From Cyanoderma ruficeps (taxonomy: Eukaryota > Chordata > Aves > Passeriformes > Timaliidae): a stretch of DNA of 64,000 nt. How positions within the stretch are numbered: the stretch's first letter is position 1; every line of letters begins with the position of its first letter. This document shows positions 1-14,043 of this stretch, in pieces. Both the position numbers and the translations under genes were made by a program. Below the pieces are notes generated by a model. It made no database searches. It saw only the letters and a program-made list of their open reading frames with translations, and was not told the DNA's origin. The stretch is from NCBI GenBank assembly GCA_008694505.1, contig VZDJ01007755.1, forward strand, positions 1,937,409 to 2,001,408. The letters run 5' to 3'.

Positions 1-2390
1 TTCTTGAGCGATTTACAAGCTCTGCAAACCTGACTGGTCTTTTTTTTTCTTTGTCTTATTTAATTTCTGAAGGAAAGGGAAAGTAACATGAAGCTGTTTA
101 ATTACACTTAGATTCATAAATCATATGTATTAAAGGTAGGAAATTCTAAAATATTGAATGTTCATTGGTAACTTTTCACCTGGTGATCATTCCCCTGGCA
201 TATTACTTAGATAAAATTTGCCTCCTTTCTGTTTGCTTTCTTAAGTCTACATACAACAATATTTTTTTAATGTAAACTTGCTTTCTATACGCACAACAGT
301 TTTCTTATGACATTTGGGGTTTTTTTCTTTGTGTAAAATAAAATGCTTTCCTAAGGGTATGAAATACTAAATTTTGGATAAATAAATCATCCATTCAGTC
401 ACTTATGAAACTGTTTAACACAACTCTGCAGTCTATTTTTGATTCCTGCTGCTTTCTTCAGTTTCTCAGTTCTTCACCAGTGAATTTGGGTTCTGTGCGA
501 TGGAACACATTTGTTGTTGCTCAGAAGAAATGTGCCAGGGTATTTCTTCCTTCTGTCTTTTGGGATTTTTGTTGCTAACACAGCTATGGAACATAAAAGG
601 GTCAGCTATTAGGAGCTTGATATTTTATAGCCTCTTCTTGACTTTACTCTGCTTAACTTTTAAGAAACTGCTTCACTTTTTTCTTTTTAATCAAGATCTA
701 TCAAATCTCAATTTCCAGTTTATGTTTACCCTGTGCACTCATGACAGTTTTCTTTCATATATTTGTACTACTTGCATATCAGACAGATTTTTAAGCTTTG
801 TACCACACTTAAGTTATAAGGCATCTGTACAAATGCACTGAAGCCTATGCTTATAATGGAGCTATTGAACTACAAACATGCTTCAACACTTTGATGACTG
901 GATGAAATCTAAAGCTGCTTCAAATGAACACATACCTCAACTTTTTTTCAAAATTAGACATATAAAAGTACATTTTAATGTCTGTTGAAAAATGGAGATC
1001 TGAAAATGTTGATAGGAATGATGAGAGCAGAATGAGCAATCCTGTTATCCTACACATACTGCACTTAAGGCAAACACTTCTCCTTACCGAGTCTTTATTG
1101 TAGGTTGGTAATATGAAATTCCGTGTGTCTGTCTTAATATGGTTAGGAAAAAACATAGTTTTTAAAATTGTAATTACTTTCCTATCATGCTCCTATATAG
1201 AGGGAAAGCCAGTTCATGGCTTGAAAGAATGTCCTGAGTATTTGGCAGGTAACTTGCAGCAGAAGCAGCAGCAGAGGACTGTGTTGGTGGTCATGTCTGG
1301 GTAGACTAAGCAGGTGCTAAACCTTGTGATCCCCTTGGAAGAAATAGTGACTGTATGCAACCTCTCAAAAGAGAGAGAGTACTGGAGGGGAATGTTAGGC
1401 TAAAAACCCAACCATTTGGTGTCTTCTCCTCCAGGGACATGCTGCTTTTCAGATTATGATGTCCTGATTTGCACAAACCCTGCAAAGCAAATTCTTTGGT
1501 CTTTTCTCTATAATGCTGACATTGAATTTTTACAAAGGTTGTAGTTCTGTTTTCAAAGACTTGGCTTGGGCTTCAGCTGCTCAACACAAAGCAGTACAGA
1601 GTAAGTTGTGCCTCTGCACCATGATCAGGTTTCCTTTTTAAGACATTGGCAAAGGCTTCCCAGTAGCTGTTGATCCCAGCAGCTCATGTAAATCCTGCAT
1701 GTACCCCATTCTCCTTAGTTATTTGCAGTACAGAGACTGTATTATAGCCAAGTCCTCTAAAGTTCTTCTCTTCTTTAAGCAGCAGAATGCATCCACATTT
1801 TCTCAGCCTGCTTACATCAATGTGGGATTTGGCAGAGGATCCGCTCAGGGAACAGGCTGAGGGTCTTCTCTCCTGCATTGGTTTTCTTTGGAACGGCCTA
1901 CAAATAGTTTCCATTCCTTATACACAAGTCTGGCTCCTCAGCTCACTAGAAAAAAATTAACACACAGAGGTGTCCTTGTCCCCTTATGCCCAGCTTCCAT
2001 TCCATTGTGAGCCACATAGCTTCACTTTTTCTACCTTTTTTCCCCCTCTTCTGATTCTTCTCCCTAAGAACAGCAGCTCCAAAACAAAAATCAGTACAAA
2101 AAATTTTCTAATTATATGAACTTATTTAAAAGAGGCTCATCAGCCCCCTGCAGCAGGATATATTTACGTCAATGAATGCTTAAGCAAGCATTGCCACTGA
2201 ACAACACCTTCAAACACACCTAGGTCATGTGACTACTGTCAGTCCCCAAAACCTATTTATTTCTGCTTTTGTACCTGACCAGAAGTATCATGCATTTGCA
2301 GGTCCTACCTGTCTTGTCCAGCAGGTATTAATTAAATAGCAGAACAGACTCCAGAAGCAAAATTTTACCTCTGACCTCTTCCATCTAGCA
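1..2390. other. Unique AT-rich noncoding DNA
   Basis: No repeat family or convincing exon is recognised here. The longest open frames (500-841 plus, 113 codons; 920-1156 minus) are rich in Leu, Phe, Cys and Ser, as AT-rich chance frames are, and have no domain. The right edge abuts the 6-bp target duplication of the LTR that follows. It is probably intergenic or intronic. Confidence 0.6.
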
Positions 2391-2396
2391 CCATTT
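2391..2396. repeat. Target-site duplication, left copy (CCATTT)
   Basis: The six bases CCATTT directly precede the LTR terminus at 2397 and are repeated exactly at 3005-3010 directly after the other terminus. A 6-bp duplication flanking an element with inverted TG/CA ends is the expected footprint of retroviral integrase. It fixes both boundaries of the insertion. Confidence 0.85.
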
Positions 2397-3004
2397 TGCG
2401 GTGGTGGGGTGCGCCTTTCAGGGAACTTGCGTCCCGATTCTGGCTAGCTTGAGCACCGACGCCGCAGTATCGGTACAGTTCCGTACTCTGCCGTATGTCC
2501 CTGATCCTGTGGGCACTTGCCTTCAGCAGAAGCGTGAACAGTGGTGAGGAAGAAGGGAGGACTCTTGTGAGAAATTCAACTGGGGTTTATTAAGTCCTTG
2601 CAGGATTTGTACACACCCAGAGAGAGCCCACAAAAGCAGCTTCTTCTCTCTGTGCAGCACCTTAAGTATGGGGGTGGGGAAATGGGAGGGGGACAGCTTG
2701 GAACCAATCCAGAAGGTGAAGGGAGTGACCCAGAACACACAGGACAATCAATAGAACCAATCAATACATTAAAAGGGGGAGGAGAACCGGAGACTCTGCC
2801 AATCACTCAATGTCTTCACTAGAATCTTCCAGACGTCAGGGCGCGGCTGTAAAGTGGTGGACAGAACCCATAATTGTGATCAGCGCCGGACAATCACTCG
2901 GGAGAAACCAAGAAGGATTTAACATGGGGTACATGGGACAAACCATTGTAAAACAAAGAACAGATGCATACAGAAACTGGTAAACCCAAAAACACACCAC
3001 AACA
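2397..3004 (-). mobile_element. Solo LTR of an endogenous retrovirus (ERVK-like)
   Basis: This is a 608-bp element with imperfect terminal inverted repeats: TGCGGTGGTG at the left end and CACCACAACA at the right, the canonical TG...CA ends. It is flanked by identical CCATTT duplications. Sense is the minus strand: an AATAAA polyadenylation signal reads there at 2591-2586, roughly 190 bp before the 3' end of the LTR, and a TATA-like TACTTAAG lies about 75 bp upstream of it near 2660. CpGs are dense (2398-2505 and 2830-2900) compared with the CpG-poor flanks, which suggests a fairly young insertion. No gag, pol or env and no second LTR is present, so it is a solo LTR, presumably left by LTR-LTR recombination. 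A 6-bp duplication is typical of alpha/beta-retrovirus-like (ERVK) elements. I infer the class from that and do not recognise the family. Open frames at 2523-2822 lie inside the LTR and are not genes. Confidence 0.85.
2586..2591 (-). promoter_or_regulatory. LTR polyadenylation signal AATAAA
   Basis: TTTATT on the plus strand reads AATAAA on the minus strand, in the position expected for the R region of this LTR. It supports the minus-strand orientation. Confidence 0.6.
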
Positions 3005-3010
3005 CCATTT
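3005..3010. repeat. Target-site duplication, right copy (CCATTT)
   Basis: This is an exact repeat of 2391-2396, directly after the LTR terminus at 3004. The perfect match means neither copy has mutated since insertion, which fits a relatively recent event, although six bases are weak evidence of age. Confidence 0.85.
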
Positions 3011-6000
3011 GACATAAATTACTACCTGTCGTGTCATGCCATGCTATATCAACGTAATCTCACACTTTTACTAGATAACTACCTTTACAGTGAAGCTATG
3101 GTGTGCACAATAAACCCACATTTTTCCTGTCTTGTAAATCACTGGATTTAGATTTTTCAGGTGAATGGTAGTGTGGTGACAGCAGTGGTAGCCGAGAGGT
3201 AAGACCTCACTGCCTTTGCATGGATCTTCAAAGATGTTCAGAAATATTATGATTACCCTTCTGAGAAGGTAATAAAGACCACATTTTCCTGCCTTATAGG
3301 CTATTTGGAAAGAGAACTTGATGATCTTAGAGAGGTTCTTTATGATCTTCAGAGAGAAGGTGCCACCAAACTAAAACCTTTCCCTCATACTGAGCTAGAT
3401 GGTATTTCAATGGTGTCACCTATCTTTTTTCAAAAGAAAACTGGAGAGCAATTTCAGAGTCATTAATTTCTAAACTTGCACGAAGCCCCAAGAAATGTCT
3501 AATTTGTTGCTAGTATAGTAAATCACAGAACTTAATCCAGGCAGATCTGATCCACACATTAAAAATTATGACTGAATTTAAGAATTTTTGTCCACTGAAA
3601 AAACCTCAGAATTGCACCGATTCTTCAATAAAAGAATATCACAAGTAAGACAAACACAAATCATTTAGGAGACAGCAAAATATTCAATAAGGATTAACCT
3701 TCAAAAAAGGAAAGATTATTTCCTCTTCCATGCTGCCACGAAAACAACCTAAATTGTTGCCTTCAGCATGTGGTGCAATTGACCTGAAGTAGTTCTGTTT
3801 GGCTAAAGACTCTTTAGATTTTAGGTCACCAAATATCCTTACTAACCTATGTTAAGTCAATTCCGCGCTCACCCAAAGTACGGCGTGTAGAGAGATTGTG
3901 TGAAAGGTACATACACATGAAAATATTCTTGAATTTCTCCATTCATGCTTCAAGCTGGACACATGCAAGCAACTCCTTACCTGGGAGCCATGTGGCTGCT
4001 TTAAACATTAGCATCTTTCCAGGTCCATGCCAGCATGACCTACAGAAAAGCAGGGTTAAGTGGCTCAGGCACATCACTGTGCCAATCCACCGCTATTCCT
4101 TAGTGGTGTACTGTACTGTTAGTACAGTACTCAGCAGCTGTTTGGCTAGCACAGTGTAGCTGTTAAGTGACTGGCTTCACCTGCAAATGTCTTTGTAGTC
4201 TTTTCTCCATAAAGATCTGCTGAGAGTGGATCTGATTCAAATGCTTTGAAGCTGCCCTGTATGTTTTCTTCATTTGACTCCAGTGAGGTTGTTGCAGACA
4301 TCTCAGTGGGACAGAAACTTTGTGGCTGCCCACCTTGAGACTGACTGTAAAATACTGGCTTTGATCTCAATGCCCTGAATTAACCAGAGCTCTAGTTATA
4401 GGTGAGATTGCCTCCCCATGCAGTCAGCCACAGCTGAGCTGGAGGAGGGGATGAGGGTGGAACTGTGCTCTGTGAAAATCTCACAGGAGTTCAGCTCCTA
4501 GTTTTGAGCAAGCATCTACAGAACACAAAACAAACTAAAATTTTTAAGTTTTTGTCATGGCAGAATGGATCTGGGTATTTTCAGAATCAGCAAAAAGCAT
4601 GAATTCTGAAAGTGTTCTGAATTTCCTTTTCCAAAGCACAAGTATCTTAGCACTTCTCAGCAATGCTATTGTTTATTTATGTTTATTTATACAGTTTATT
4701 TATGTTGTAGCAGGAAGGTAATATTGCCCTTTTTGCTAAATTATTTGGAAATGATTGAACTATTTTAATGAAATTTCCTAAAATAAGTCAGCCCAAGACA
4801 GATACTTCATCTGGGAAAGTTCAGCCCAAATAGTTAAAGATTGGCAAAGTTTTATAAATTACTTAAAACAGTATCTTATAATGGTAGACATTGGGCAGCC
4901 CAGCTGTATTTGTTGCTACCAATTCTGTCCAGACTCCCTAAACTGTCAGAAAGTGTTTGTGTTTCAGAACATTATTTCTACAGTCTATTTGAATTGGCAG
5001 ATGTTTGTTTTTTAGCTGCCAGTGCTACGTTTTGTTTGAGATAAGTGAGGTGCTGAAACTGCAGCTTAGAATGTGCTTGGCTTGTAGCAATTTCAATTTG
5101 TATCACAACTCTGACAAAGCTAGTGGATTCACATTTTTTATCTTCTATTTTTAAGGGTAGGGAGCTCTGTGCTGGCCAAGGTCTGCAGCACACACTGACC
5201 ACGTGAAAGCTGGTCTGGGGTGCCTTTGCAGAGTGTTGGATCACATGGAGTGAGGCCTCAAGCAGATGCACAGAATTTGAGCATTCACCTGTTGGAAAGG
5301 GTTTGATCCAAGTATTTAGATTCTGTATGAGTGAGCTGACTGGGAAGCATGAAAGACATGTTAAACTGTGAGGTGTGAGGTTGTTGTTCTGTGTTAGTGG
5401 CTGAAGTGTTGCTCATATCTCTGTGCCTCTCACACAAATCCTGTTGATGATTTGGGTGCTCTTGTTTTTTCTATTGCCTCCTTGCAGAGTTCTCATCTAT
5501 CAGGCCGGCAAAGGGAGCTTTCCCACTCAGTGAGTTGTGTGCTGTTCCAGGAGACATTCTCAATGGCTACTGTAGAGGTCTGAATGGGCACAGAGGATCT
5601 TTTGTTCCTCCCAAGGAACCAATGCTGAATTGATTCACAACTGAATACCAAACACACAGGCTTAAAGGTAAACCTGCCACTTCCTAGCTAAAAGATTTAA
5701 AAAAAAAAATCACCTTTCTTCTCATAATCATCAAAGATGGAGAATGAATTTTTTTTATCAAAGGATGTATAGTTTAGATGCATATATATAGCAGAGACAC
5801 ATACTTTGAATGTATGTGTACAAAAATAAGTATTTTTTCAAAGGATTTCAAATTATCTTTAATTCTGATTCAATGCAGTACATTGTCAAGAAAAAAAGAT
5901 TCAGATTGTCACATCAGGTTAAGAGAAATGCGGAATTATAAAAAAAAGAAATACTCTATTTCATGTTGGGTTTTTTTCAGTTAGTTTTATAAAGAGGAAC

Positions 6001-9000
6001 TGAACAGAACGTTTAAAAATCAATGGAAAAAGTTGCACAAGACGTTCCATCTTATGGAAATCTTGGACTTTTCCTTTCCCACAGAATTCTGGAATCCTGA
6101 AAAGTTACCAGAAAACTGGAAAAATTATCATTCTTTAATGACTCATTTTAGTTTTGATAGCCATATTCTGACAGAAATACCTACTTCTGAGTTTCTGCAC
6201 ACATAACTAATTATAAACATGTTGAATTAATCCTAACAGCTGAGTGTTCATATAAAAGACAGTGTGTATAAAACACAGTGTGAGGAGTGTTGCTTGTATG
6301 GCTCTGAATCTCCATGGAAATCCCCATTTCAACAGAGCTGATCACAGTGACGAAGCCGTGGTAGCACCCTGTGCTGTGATATACACAGGGCTGTGCATGT
6401 CCTCTCCCAAAACAGGTACAGCTGTGGCTGTGGGCCTGAAATGTGTTAGTTGGAATATCAAGCAGCTGCATTATCTCTTTATCTTACTTATAACATATTG
6501 CAGCTAATGTATTTCATTCACCTGGGATCATTACTAAGCTCATGAGTGTTCCTTATACAGGTGTGCCCTCGCAACGTTTTTGGTAGATATGCTCTTCAAA
6601 TGGTGACACCTTTATAGATTAATTGGATCATTCCAAACTGTTCCTCATACTGCTTTGGAGGCCTGGATAATAATAATTCCTTCCTTATGTCTGTGCTCTG
6701 TTTTCACGTGAAATGGAATTTCAGTCCTTTCGCTAGACATCAAATATTGTTCATAACAGAAATAATATTTCATGATCTGGGATATGGTTTAGGTCTTGGT
6801 ATATTTGAAGTTACACTCCTTTATTTGGTCATCTCCTTTAAAATAGTGTTGCTGCATAAATTTTTCATCTTTCCAAATTTTTTGTAATTTTTTTTCAAAG
6901 GATCTGTCAAAGGAACTGTCTTTTTCAAATGCTTAGAAGGCAATGGTTAATAACATTGTCTTTATTTAAAATTAGGCAAAAAATTCTGTTGAAAGACACA
7001 GTTTTCTTCTGTTTGCCAAATTTTTCTTTGGTCTGAAATCCCACATGCCTGTATCAAGCTACATTTCCTGGGAAAGTCTGAGCAAAAATGCTTTGGCATG
7101 GGAAGATTAAATGGTATTCTCTAAATTAAAATATTCTGCTACTTGCACTGGAACAGCTACAATGGTCTAAAGCAGCATGAAGATAAGGAGTGCAAGGTCA
7201 TTTATCTCTGCATTGTTATGAATGCTCCAGTAAAGCCATTTGAAATCTGGGTAGTGTTGTGAAAAATTCATAGCGTTCTGTATACCCTGAGCATGTATTT
7301 ATATGCCACTGGACTGAATCCATTTTACTCTGTGAAACAAGTAAATTTACTCTTTTCAAGGAAGAAATAACAGGAAGTTTCTTGAAAAAAAATCGGGATG
7401 TAAAACTCTCCCTTGTCTTAATTTAGGTCGGGAATGCCCATGTCCAAATCTTCTCCCGGTATAAGTGAGATCCCAGCACAGGATGCTATACTGCTTGAAG
7501 AGTTGCTATCAGATGTTAAACTCTGTTGCGTTGGTTGTTGAGGATCCCACCAGGCTATTTGGAGAAGTGATGGTGTTAACTGGGGCATCAAAATCCATAT
7601 TGCCTTTACACCTCTTTTGTCTTTTCCCCTCACAAATGTTTTCTTTGGCATCATTACTTACAAAAGGAAGTGTCAGAAAAAAAAAATCCAAAAAAAGGGA
7701 TCGAGAAACAATAGTGCAAACAATGCTAACACAGCTGTGTGCCTTCCAGACCCTCACCCTTCATAAGGACTGATCTTTTTTCTCTTCTTTCACTCTCCTC
7801 TCATTCACCTTTGCCTGGTGCAACTCACAGAGTGGGACTTCTTCCCCCATCACACACCTGGACATGTGGAGGACTTCTCCTTCCCATGTTCCTTCCTCTC
7901 ATGCCATGGGAAAGCCTGGTCACCCTCAACCATGGCAGGGGCTCAGGGTTTTCCTGCTGTGGTGTTTCAATACTGCATATTGCTACAAGACAAAGAAAAT
8001 CTAGTCCCGGCATTAAGAAATCTTGTGCCCCTTGACATAGAGACCCCAACCACCTCTTTCTATTTGAAAAACCAGTGGAAACAGCAACATCTGAGGAAAG
8101 TGCAACAGGTGTCCCTGAAACTCAGAAGTATTTCCTTTTAATTACACAGCCAGGGACTGTGGGGCTCATAAAGTTTCTGTATTTGCACCTTTGTTTGCTC
8201 TTTCACTTGCTTAGAAATTCTACAGCTGCAGAAAGGTTTAAGAAAATCTTTCACCTTATAAAAACTGGAAATATCAAACCCTGGTGGGGTATCTAAAAGG
8301 TGAGTTTCTGGTGTAAGAATTTGTTTAACTGGCATTTTTAAAAGCAAAAGTAATAAACAACATGGAACCTCATTTTTGTATATCCTGTCAGGTTTTCAGG
8401 TGTACTGAAATGAGAGCTGAGTGAATACTGCTAAAAGGATATTTAAACATCCATTCAAAGGCTTCAGGTGGCTGTGGTAAGATTTTACAAGTTTTGCTAA
8501 AACATACAAATGAAAAAGTTAGTTGACAGGAAAATAGCAGCATTTAAATAAATATCCTGAGAGTTTCTGGAGAGCACACCTGAAGGCATATTCAGTTAGG
8601 GTTACACCACTTGCCAGCAGTCAATATTTGTATTTGCTGAGGAAAGGCATGCCATTTTGTGAAGTGCTGATTTAGATGCTGTATCCATCAGGGTATATTT
8701 TGATCTGACATGATCAAAAATCTCTAGGTGAAACCATGACACACACAAGAGATATTTATGGAAAGCCAAATGCCAACGCCCTGAAAAACTGTGCAGCCTC
8801 AGTCCATTCACAAAACTACTGATTGAGAACTCTGGGCTCATTAATAGATGGATAATGTCTCTAAGTTACAGAAAAAACGAATGGGTTCAGGTACTGAATG
8901 AAAAAAGGAGAACTAGCCTGGTTAAAAATATATTACTTTTGTATCTGCTTTGATGCTACTAAGCGATCACAAGTAATGAAATTTTATTTAACTATTAAGT

Positions 9001-12000
9001 ATCAGAATTTTTGGTCAGAATTACCTTGGATGCTTGGATGCTCATTTTTCCCTCAAGACATTTAAAAACAACATTCCAATATTTCCTTCTCTAGCACAAA
9101 AATTTCTATCTAGAAACTTTTTCCTGTACATCTGATTACTTTTAGATTATCCAACTCCCTGTAACGACTTAAGAAGTAGCAAAGTGCTTCCTAGAACCTT
9201 GTGTTCTTTTCCATCAGCTCACTGCATGCTTTTCAGCACAAGTTGGAAGGAACTTAAGTCACTAAAAAGTCATCACTGAAGAGAACTTTAATATGTTAGA
9301 TCTTAGCAATGGTTCTGACTGAGCCATATGAATCTCAGTTTATAAATCTTAAATGAGACCACAGCTCAAACTCTACTACATTTACCTTCAAAATATACTT
9401 CAAGAATTATTTCAGGAAGGAACCAAAGATATGATGTTTCCTTGTAAATAGTAGTTTGATTACACTGGTAAGATATGTACTCAGGGAAATATTAGGAACA
9501 TTTCAAAAATAAATATTTCTGTACTGTCATTCCTTTAGAAATATATCACATGTCTTATAGGATTATTTTTCAAAACAAGCTTCTAATATTTTCCTTTTTA
9601 AATTCAGTACAGACATATACAGGACTGGTACTAGTCATTTTAGGAATCCCTTATGCCTTTTCATGGTTCTTGACTGTAGATGAAAGAATTCTGTCTCTTT
9701 GAAGGTTGTACAAGTCATAAAAGTACAACTATAACACATTTAAATCTCTTCTTGAATAGCACTAAATGGATTTCTCTGTCTGTGTGTATGTATGCATGCT
9801 CACTTGAAATATGTCTACATGCATATATTTTGCAAAGACAAGGAATAAAATTTGGGTACAAAATGTACCTCTGTTCAGTAAATTTAAAGCAGTGACTTCA
9901 TCTTAGGAAAGATTATAGAGATTTACAGATATGGATGTAGAAACCTGTCATTTGAACAGAATGGCAAGAATTTGAGTGGAAGTTTAATCTGTGAGATATT
10001 CATTCAATTGCATTCAAAATGAAACAATTTTATAAATTTATGCTGAATTTTTGCCATCAAGGGCAATATCCTTAGCCTATGCAGTTTTATTTTGCTAGAA
10101 ATTCCTGTCAGATTTCCCTTTCAGAGTCTCATCAGCTACAATGCTAAAGACACTGAAATCATACATTTATTTATAACTTTTAAAACACACAAGCATAAGC
10201 AGGACTTTACAAGCTTGTTTTTCTTACCATATTTCTTGTACTAATAAAAGATCTGAAACATCTATTTTATGTAAGAAACAGCAAATCTGAAGCATCAACA
10301 AGAGGATACTATATGTGTGTGCATATTTACATGTGTCTGTGTCTTGGAAAGAACTTCTTGAATGGTAAAAGCTTGATAATTACTATTATCTATTTTTCCT
10401 ACAGTTTTCTTTTTCTTCAGTTGCACCTGGCTCTTTGAGAGAGAATTGTAGCTCTTTGCAGAGTACACAAAAATCACACCTTTGATTTCTTTTTTTTTCC
10501 TAAACAAGAGACCTCACTTTGATTACCCAGCCCAGGTCTGTGTGTTCATCCAACCAAAATAATATCTCCTAGGAATATTAATTTCATTTCTTTTTCATAT
10601 TAGCTGGATCAGCCATAGGGAAAGTGGAAGGAATAATCTTAGATATAAGGTTTTTATTTGCCTCTTTCTGGTCTTTCAGATTGGTGGGGGAAAATGGATG
10701 GCACTAGTTTCATCAGCAGCCCTCCCTTACTTGGCTTCATTTTTATTTTGTCTGGCATGAAGCAATGAACTCTGTGTGAGTTATTACTGTCTCATGTCTC
10801 AGTACACAATTAATTTTTTTTTTCCCATCCCAAACTGCCAGGGCCCGGCATTCATCCAATCTTTACAAAAAGGCTTCTGTGTGAGGGGGTGGTTTCTATT
10901 CTTTTTCCAATCATGAAGGCAGTACTGTAGAATTTTCTTATTTTAAGATTTCTCCTTCTGAGGAAGAGAAAAAAAAAATCTTGAATTAGTAATTTCTAAA
11001 GTCACGTTGTCCTGTAGGTAGGGATGACTTTTTTGGAAGGGTCAGTGTATTGCATAACTTTTTCCTGTGCTATCATAGGTGTTAATTTCCCATCCTGTGT
11101 ATTCTTCTTTGCTTGGTTTACAGAAAGGTAAGTTCCTGCAAGTAATTGCCTCTTGGAGTCATTATATTAAATTGAAGGTTTTGACATCTAATTAACTCTT
11201 ATTAACTGTTCTTGAAGTTATTATCTTTAAAAATCTGAGCCTTTAATATACTGGCCCTTAGCTTTATAAAACTTCCTATAATTAATTTACCTGCAGATTT
11301 CTTTTGTCATCAGAGGAAAATGTGTGGTTTTGCTTTGAAAAGTCTCTACTGATACTCTGTATTTTAAGTCCCCATAGGATGACAATGCTCTGCAGTCAAC
11401 ATAAGAAATTACTCTTCTTCAAAAATGAAATTCAAGACCTGATTCAAATTTGGGCTTCTATAATGGGCGCTTCACAGTATAAACCCTTTTCAAAAAGAAC
11501 ACAAGAAAGTATCTTTTGAACAGACTCTATGGTAATTCCAGTATTCAGATCCTGAATTATGTAGATTATCCACTTGGTCTGTGAACAGGTCTTCTATTTT
11601 GTATTCTTTCTATTTCCATATATTTATTATTCCTATGGAAACCATTGTGATGGTGTTCACTGCTTACACTCCCTTTCTAGCTGATATTTCTCAGAAAGGT
11701 ATAAGAACACTGTGGCAGCGTATTGGGAAAAAAAAAAGAAGATGGAAAATGAAGAGAAGATGGAAAGTGAAGAGCATGGAATACATGAAACTGATTAGAA
11801 ATGTAACAAAACCCCTGCCAAACTTGCTAAAAATCAGGTCAGTTATGGTAACCAGTTGGCAGTACTTGGTTCTGTGATTAAAGATGTAACATCAGGAATA
11901 GTCATCCAATTCTATGTAATTATTGAGCTAGATGATACATGTCTATGCCTTCACCAGTGAATTTCCATAGCTGCTTGAATCATCTGGATATGCTTAGGTT

Positions 12001-12554
12001 GTCACATCTTTGACCACGTTTATTAGTTAGATTTCCATTAAGCTCCTTTCTGCACACTAAATACTTGCCTGCCTATCTGTGGATGACATCTGAATACATC
12101 TTTAAGGTACAACTCTTTCAGTGGCACAGACTGGATATGAATGTAGGAAGAGAATAAAACTGTAAATCATGTCCAGATGTATTAGAAAAATTCTGAAAAT
12201 TAGTTTCAATCTTCTGTATTTCTATACTCTTAACAACACCTAAAAGATACAGTTCATCCTCCATTCCCCTCTGGAGCTCCTCAAACTACTGGGAACCTTT
12301 CATCTAAGCCATCCTAGGATATGTTGGAACTGTCCTGAATTTTCCCTTTCTCTTCTGAGAAATTTTAAACCTCTAGACATTGCTTGATGAATGAAAAAAC
12401 AGTAAAAAATACTGACTTGAACTGACACAAAAAGGATTGAAAGAACACAGATTTCCCCAGTTTATGAAATTTTACCCCAGTGATGGGAGGTGAAGATTCA
12501 AAGATTTCAGACAGAGTGTAATGACCAGGTTGTCTCAAGCACCAAGCTTACCAC
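3011..12554. other. Unique AT-rich noncoding DNA
   Basis: No gene, LTR or CR1 was recognised over about 9.5 kb. The segment 7780-8060 is less AT-rich and carries overlapping plus-strand open frames (7739-8035, 7818-8141), but these have no recognisable domain and no paired splice sites that I can defend. Simple sequence is limited to short A or T runs and the 10-mer repeat at 4671-4704. All other open frames are under 110 codons. Confidence 0.55.
4671..4704. repeat. Short tandem repeat, GTTTATTTAT unit
   Basis: Two adjacent GTTTATTTAT copies (4671-4690) are followed by a third after a four-base interruption (GTTTATTTAT at 4694-4703). It is an AT-rich minisatellite-like tract with no evident function. 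Confidence 0.7.
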
Positions 12555-12614
12555 GAGCAGCAGATTAGACTAGGTGAGATCCCTTCCAGCCTAAGCTATC
12601 CTCTGGTTCTGTGA
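12555..12614 (+). mobile_element. CR1 LINE, 3'-terminal scrap
   Basis: The order AGACTAGGTGAGATCCCTTC, then CAGCCTAAGCTATCCTCTG, then GTTCTGTGAG follows the sense-strand 3' end of avian CR1 (the gatcccttccagcct...ctatgattctgtgag signature), with a few substitutions. Only about 60 bp are recognisable, and the upstream boundary is unclear. CR1 copies are usually severely 5'-truncated, so such short tails are normal. Confidence 0.7.
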
Positions 12615-12888
12615 GCCTTTGCGTTCCAGCATATGACTGAGGATTATGAAACCAAATCTTCCTATAACTGGAAAAACCTTATGTCTTCAAGAAAGCAACA
12701 CATTTACAATGCAACCTTTCTTCCTGATGATTATCTGCTTAAGGACCTTCCTGTTCCAAGTACTGGGTTTTGTGGTTCTCATTCCTAAAATGCTGGTCTG
12801 CCAAGCACAGTTAGGGTGTGTAGTTACAAGTTCCATTAGGTGGTGAAAGAGCTGTACACCACTAACCCTTCTGTTTGGTTACATTGCC

Positions 12889-12947
12889 GTTGTAGTGTAG
12901 TGGTGTAGTAGTGGTATAGTTTGTAATGAGGTAGTGGTGTAGTTTGC
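12889..12947. repeat. Imperfect GTAGTG/GTGTAGTG tract
   Basis: GTAGTG, GTGTAG and GGTATAG variants recur irregularly over about 60 bp. It is a degenerate short tandem repeat. Confidence 0.65.
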
Positions 12948-14043
12948 TGAAGCCTTTTAAATCATACAACTCCTTAGCATTCCAATATTTTTTTTCTTGG
13001 GCATGTAATTTTTGTTTTCCAGAAATGCACATATTGCACAAATGCTAGTGCTGACCTATTGATTGCCACATTTCTAGCTTCCATTTCTAGTAAATACATC
13101 TAATCATTAATCAAATAAATCAAGATGGGAAAAGTAAAGAACTGCCCCAGATTAGGAACTGAAAATTATAAATAAATAAACCAAGGAATATTATTAAATT
13201 GTCGATCTCCAGTACTGCTTGAAGATAGCAATAGAATGTTTCAGGAGAATTATCTGTTGACTATTAAGTATAATTTTTTATATTATTTCAGAGAAATTAG
13301 GTAGAAATATTTACCCTGTGTTAAACAGGTCATAGCTGGAAGGTTCTGTGAAAAGTTCCATGAAGAAAAAATCATGTTTAAAATAACACAAATTAATATA
13401 TTTATAGAAACAGACTCATAATCAAAGGTTGGCAATGCTTTTCTGCAATAGGATGCATGTATCACTTAGGACACAAACAGATCTCTGACATAGTAAAAAT
13501 TTCTAACAGATCCATTGTTGCACAGCTGGCTTCCACATGCGTCCTGATCTGCAGCTTGCAAGTCACCATATTTGATCATCACCTCAAGGTCAATATGAAA
13601 ATGTTGCGCTGTTTTGATCTGTGGATTTTTAAGGACTTCCTGACAAGCTGCAAAAGTGACATGGATGTCATTCATGAAGATGATACTGTTACCTGCCTAG
13701 AGGTAGAGCAGCTGCTCTAACAGCGTAGTCTCTTTGTTTTTCAGCTGATGTTAAGGAAAGGTCAGGCTAGAGGCTGCAGAATGACATGTCAACTTGCAGC
13801 ACAGGATAGCGCTCAAGGTGCTTCCTTTCATTCAATTTGGAATGCAACTACTTGTAAATTGGCTGGTATTTTGTCCCTTACTACTAGCTCTTTGTTATGA
13901 TTTGTTAGTAATTATTTGACTGAGTGAAACAGCTGTGTTAATCTGAAAACAGAAGAGGAATAAACACAGAAAAGTTGTTTAATATGATCTAAAAAAATAG
14001 ACAAGTAAGCATTGCCTGTGTTTTTGCTATCTTGCTGACAGAT

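Noticed and set aside
2523..2822. Three overlapping open frames of about 75 codons
   Set aside because: They lie wholly inside the solo LTR on both strands, with no retroviral domain.
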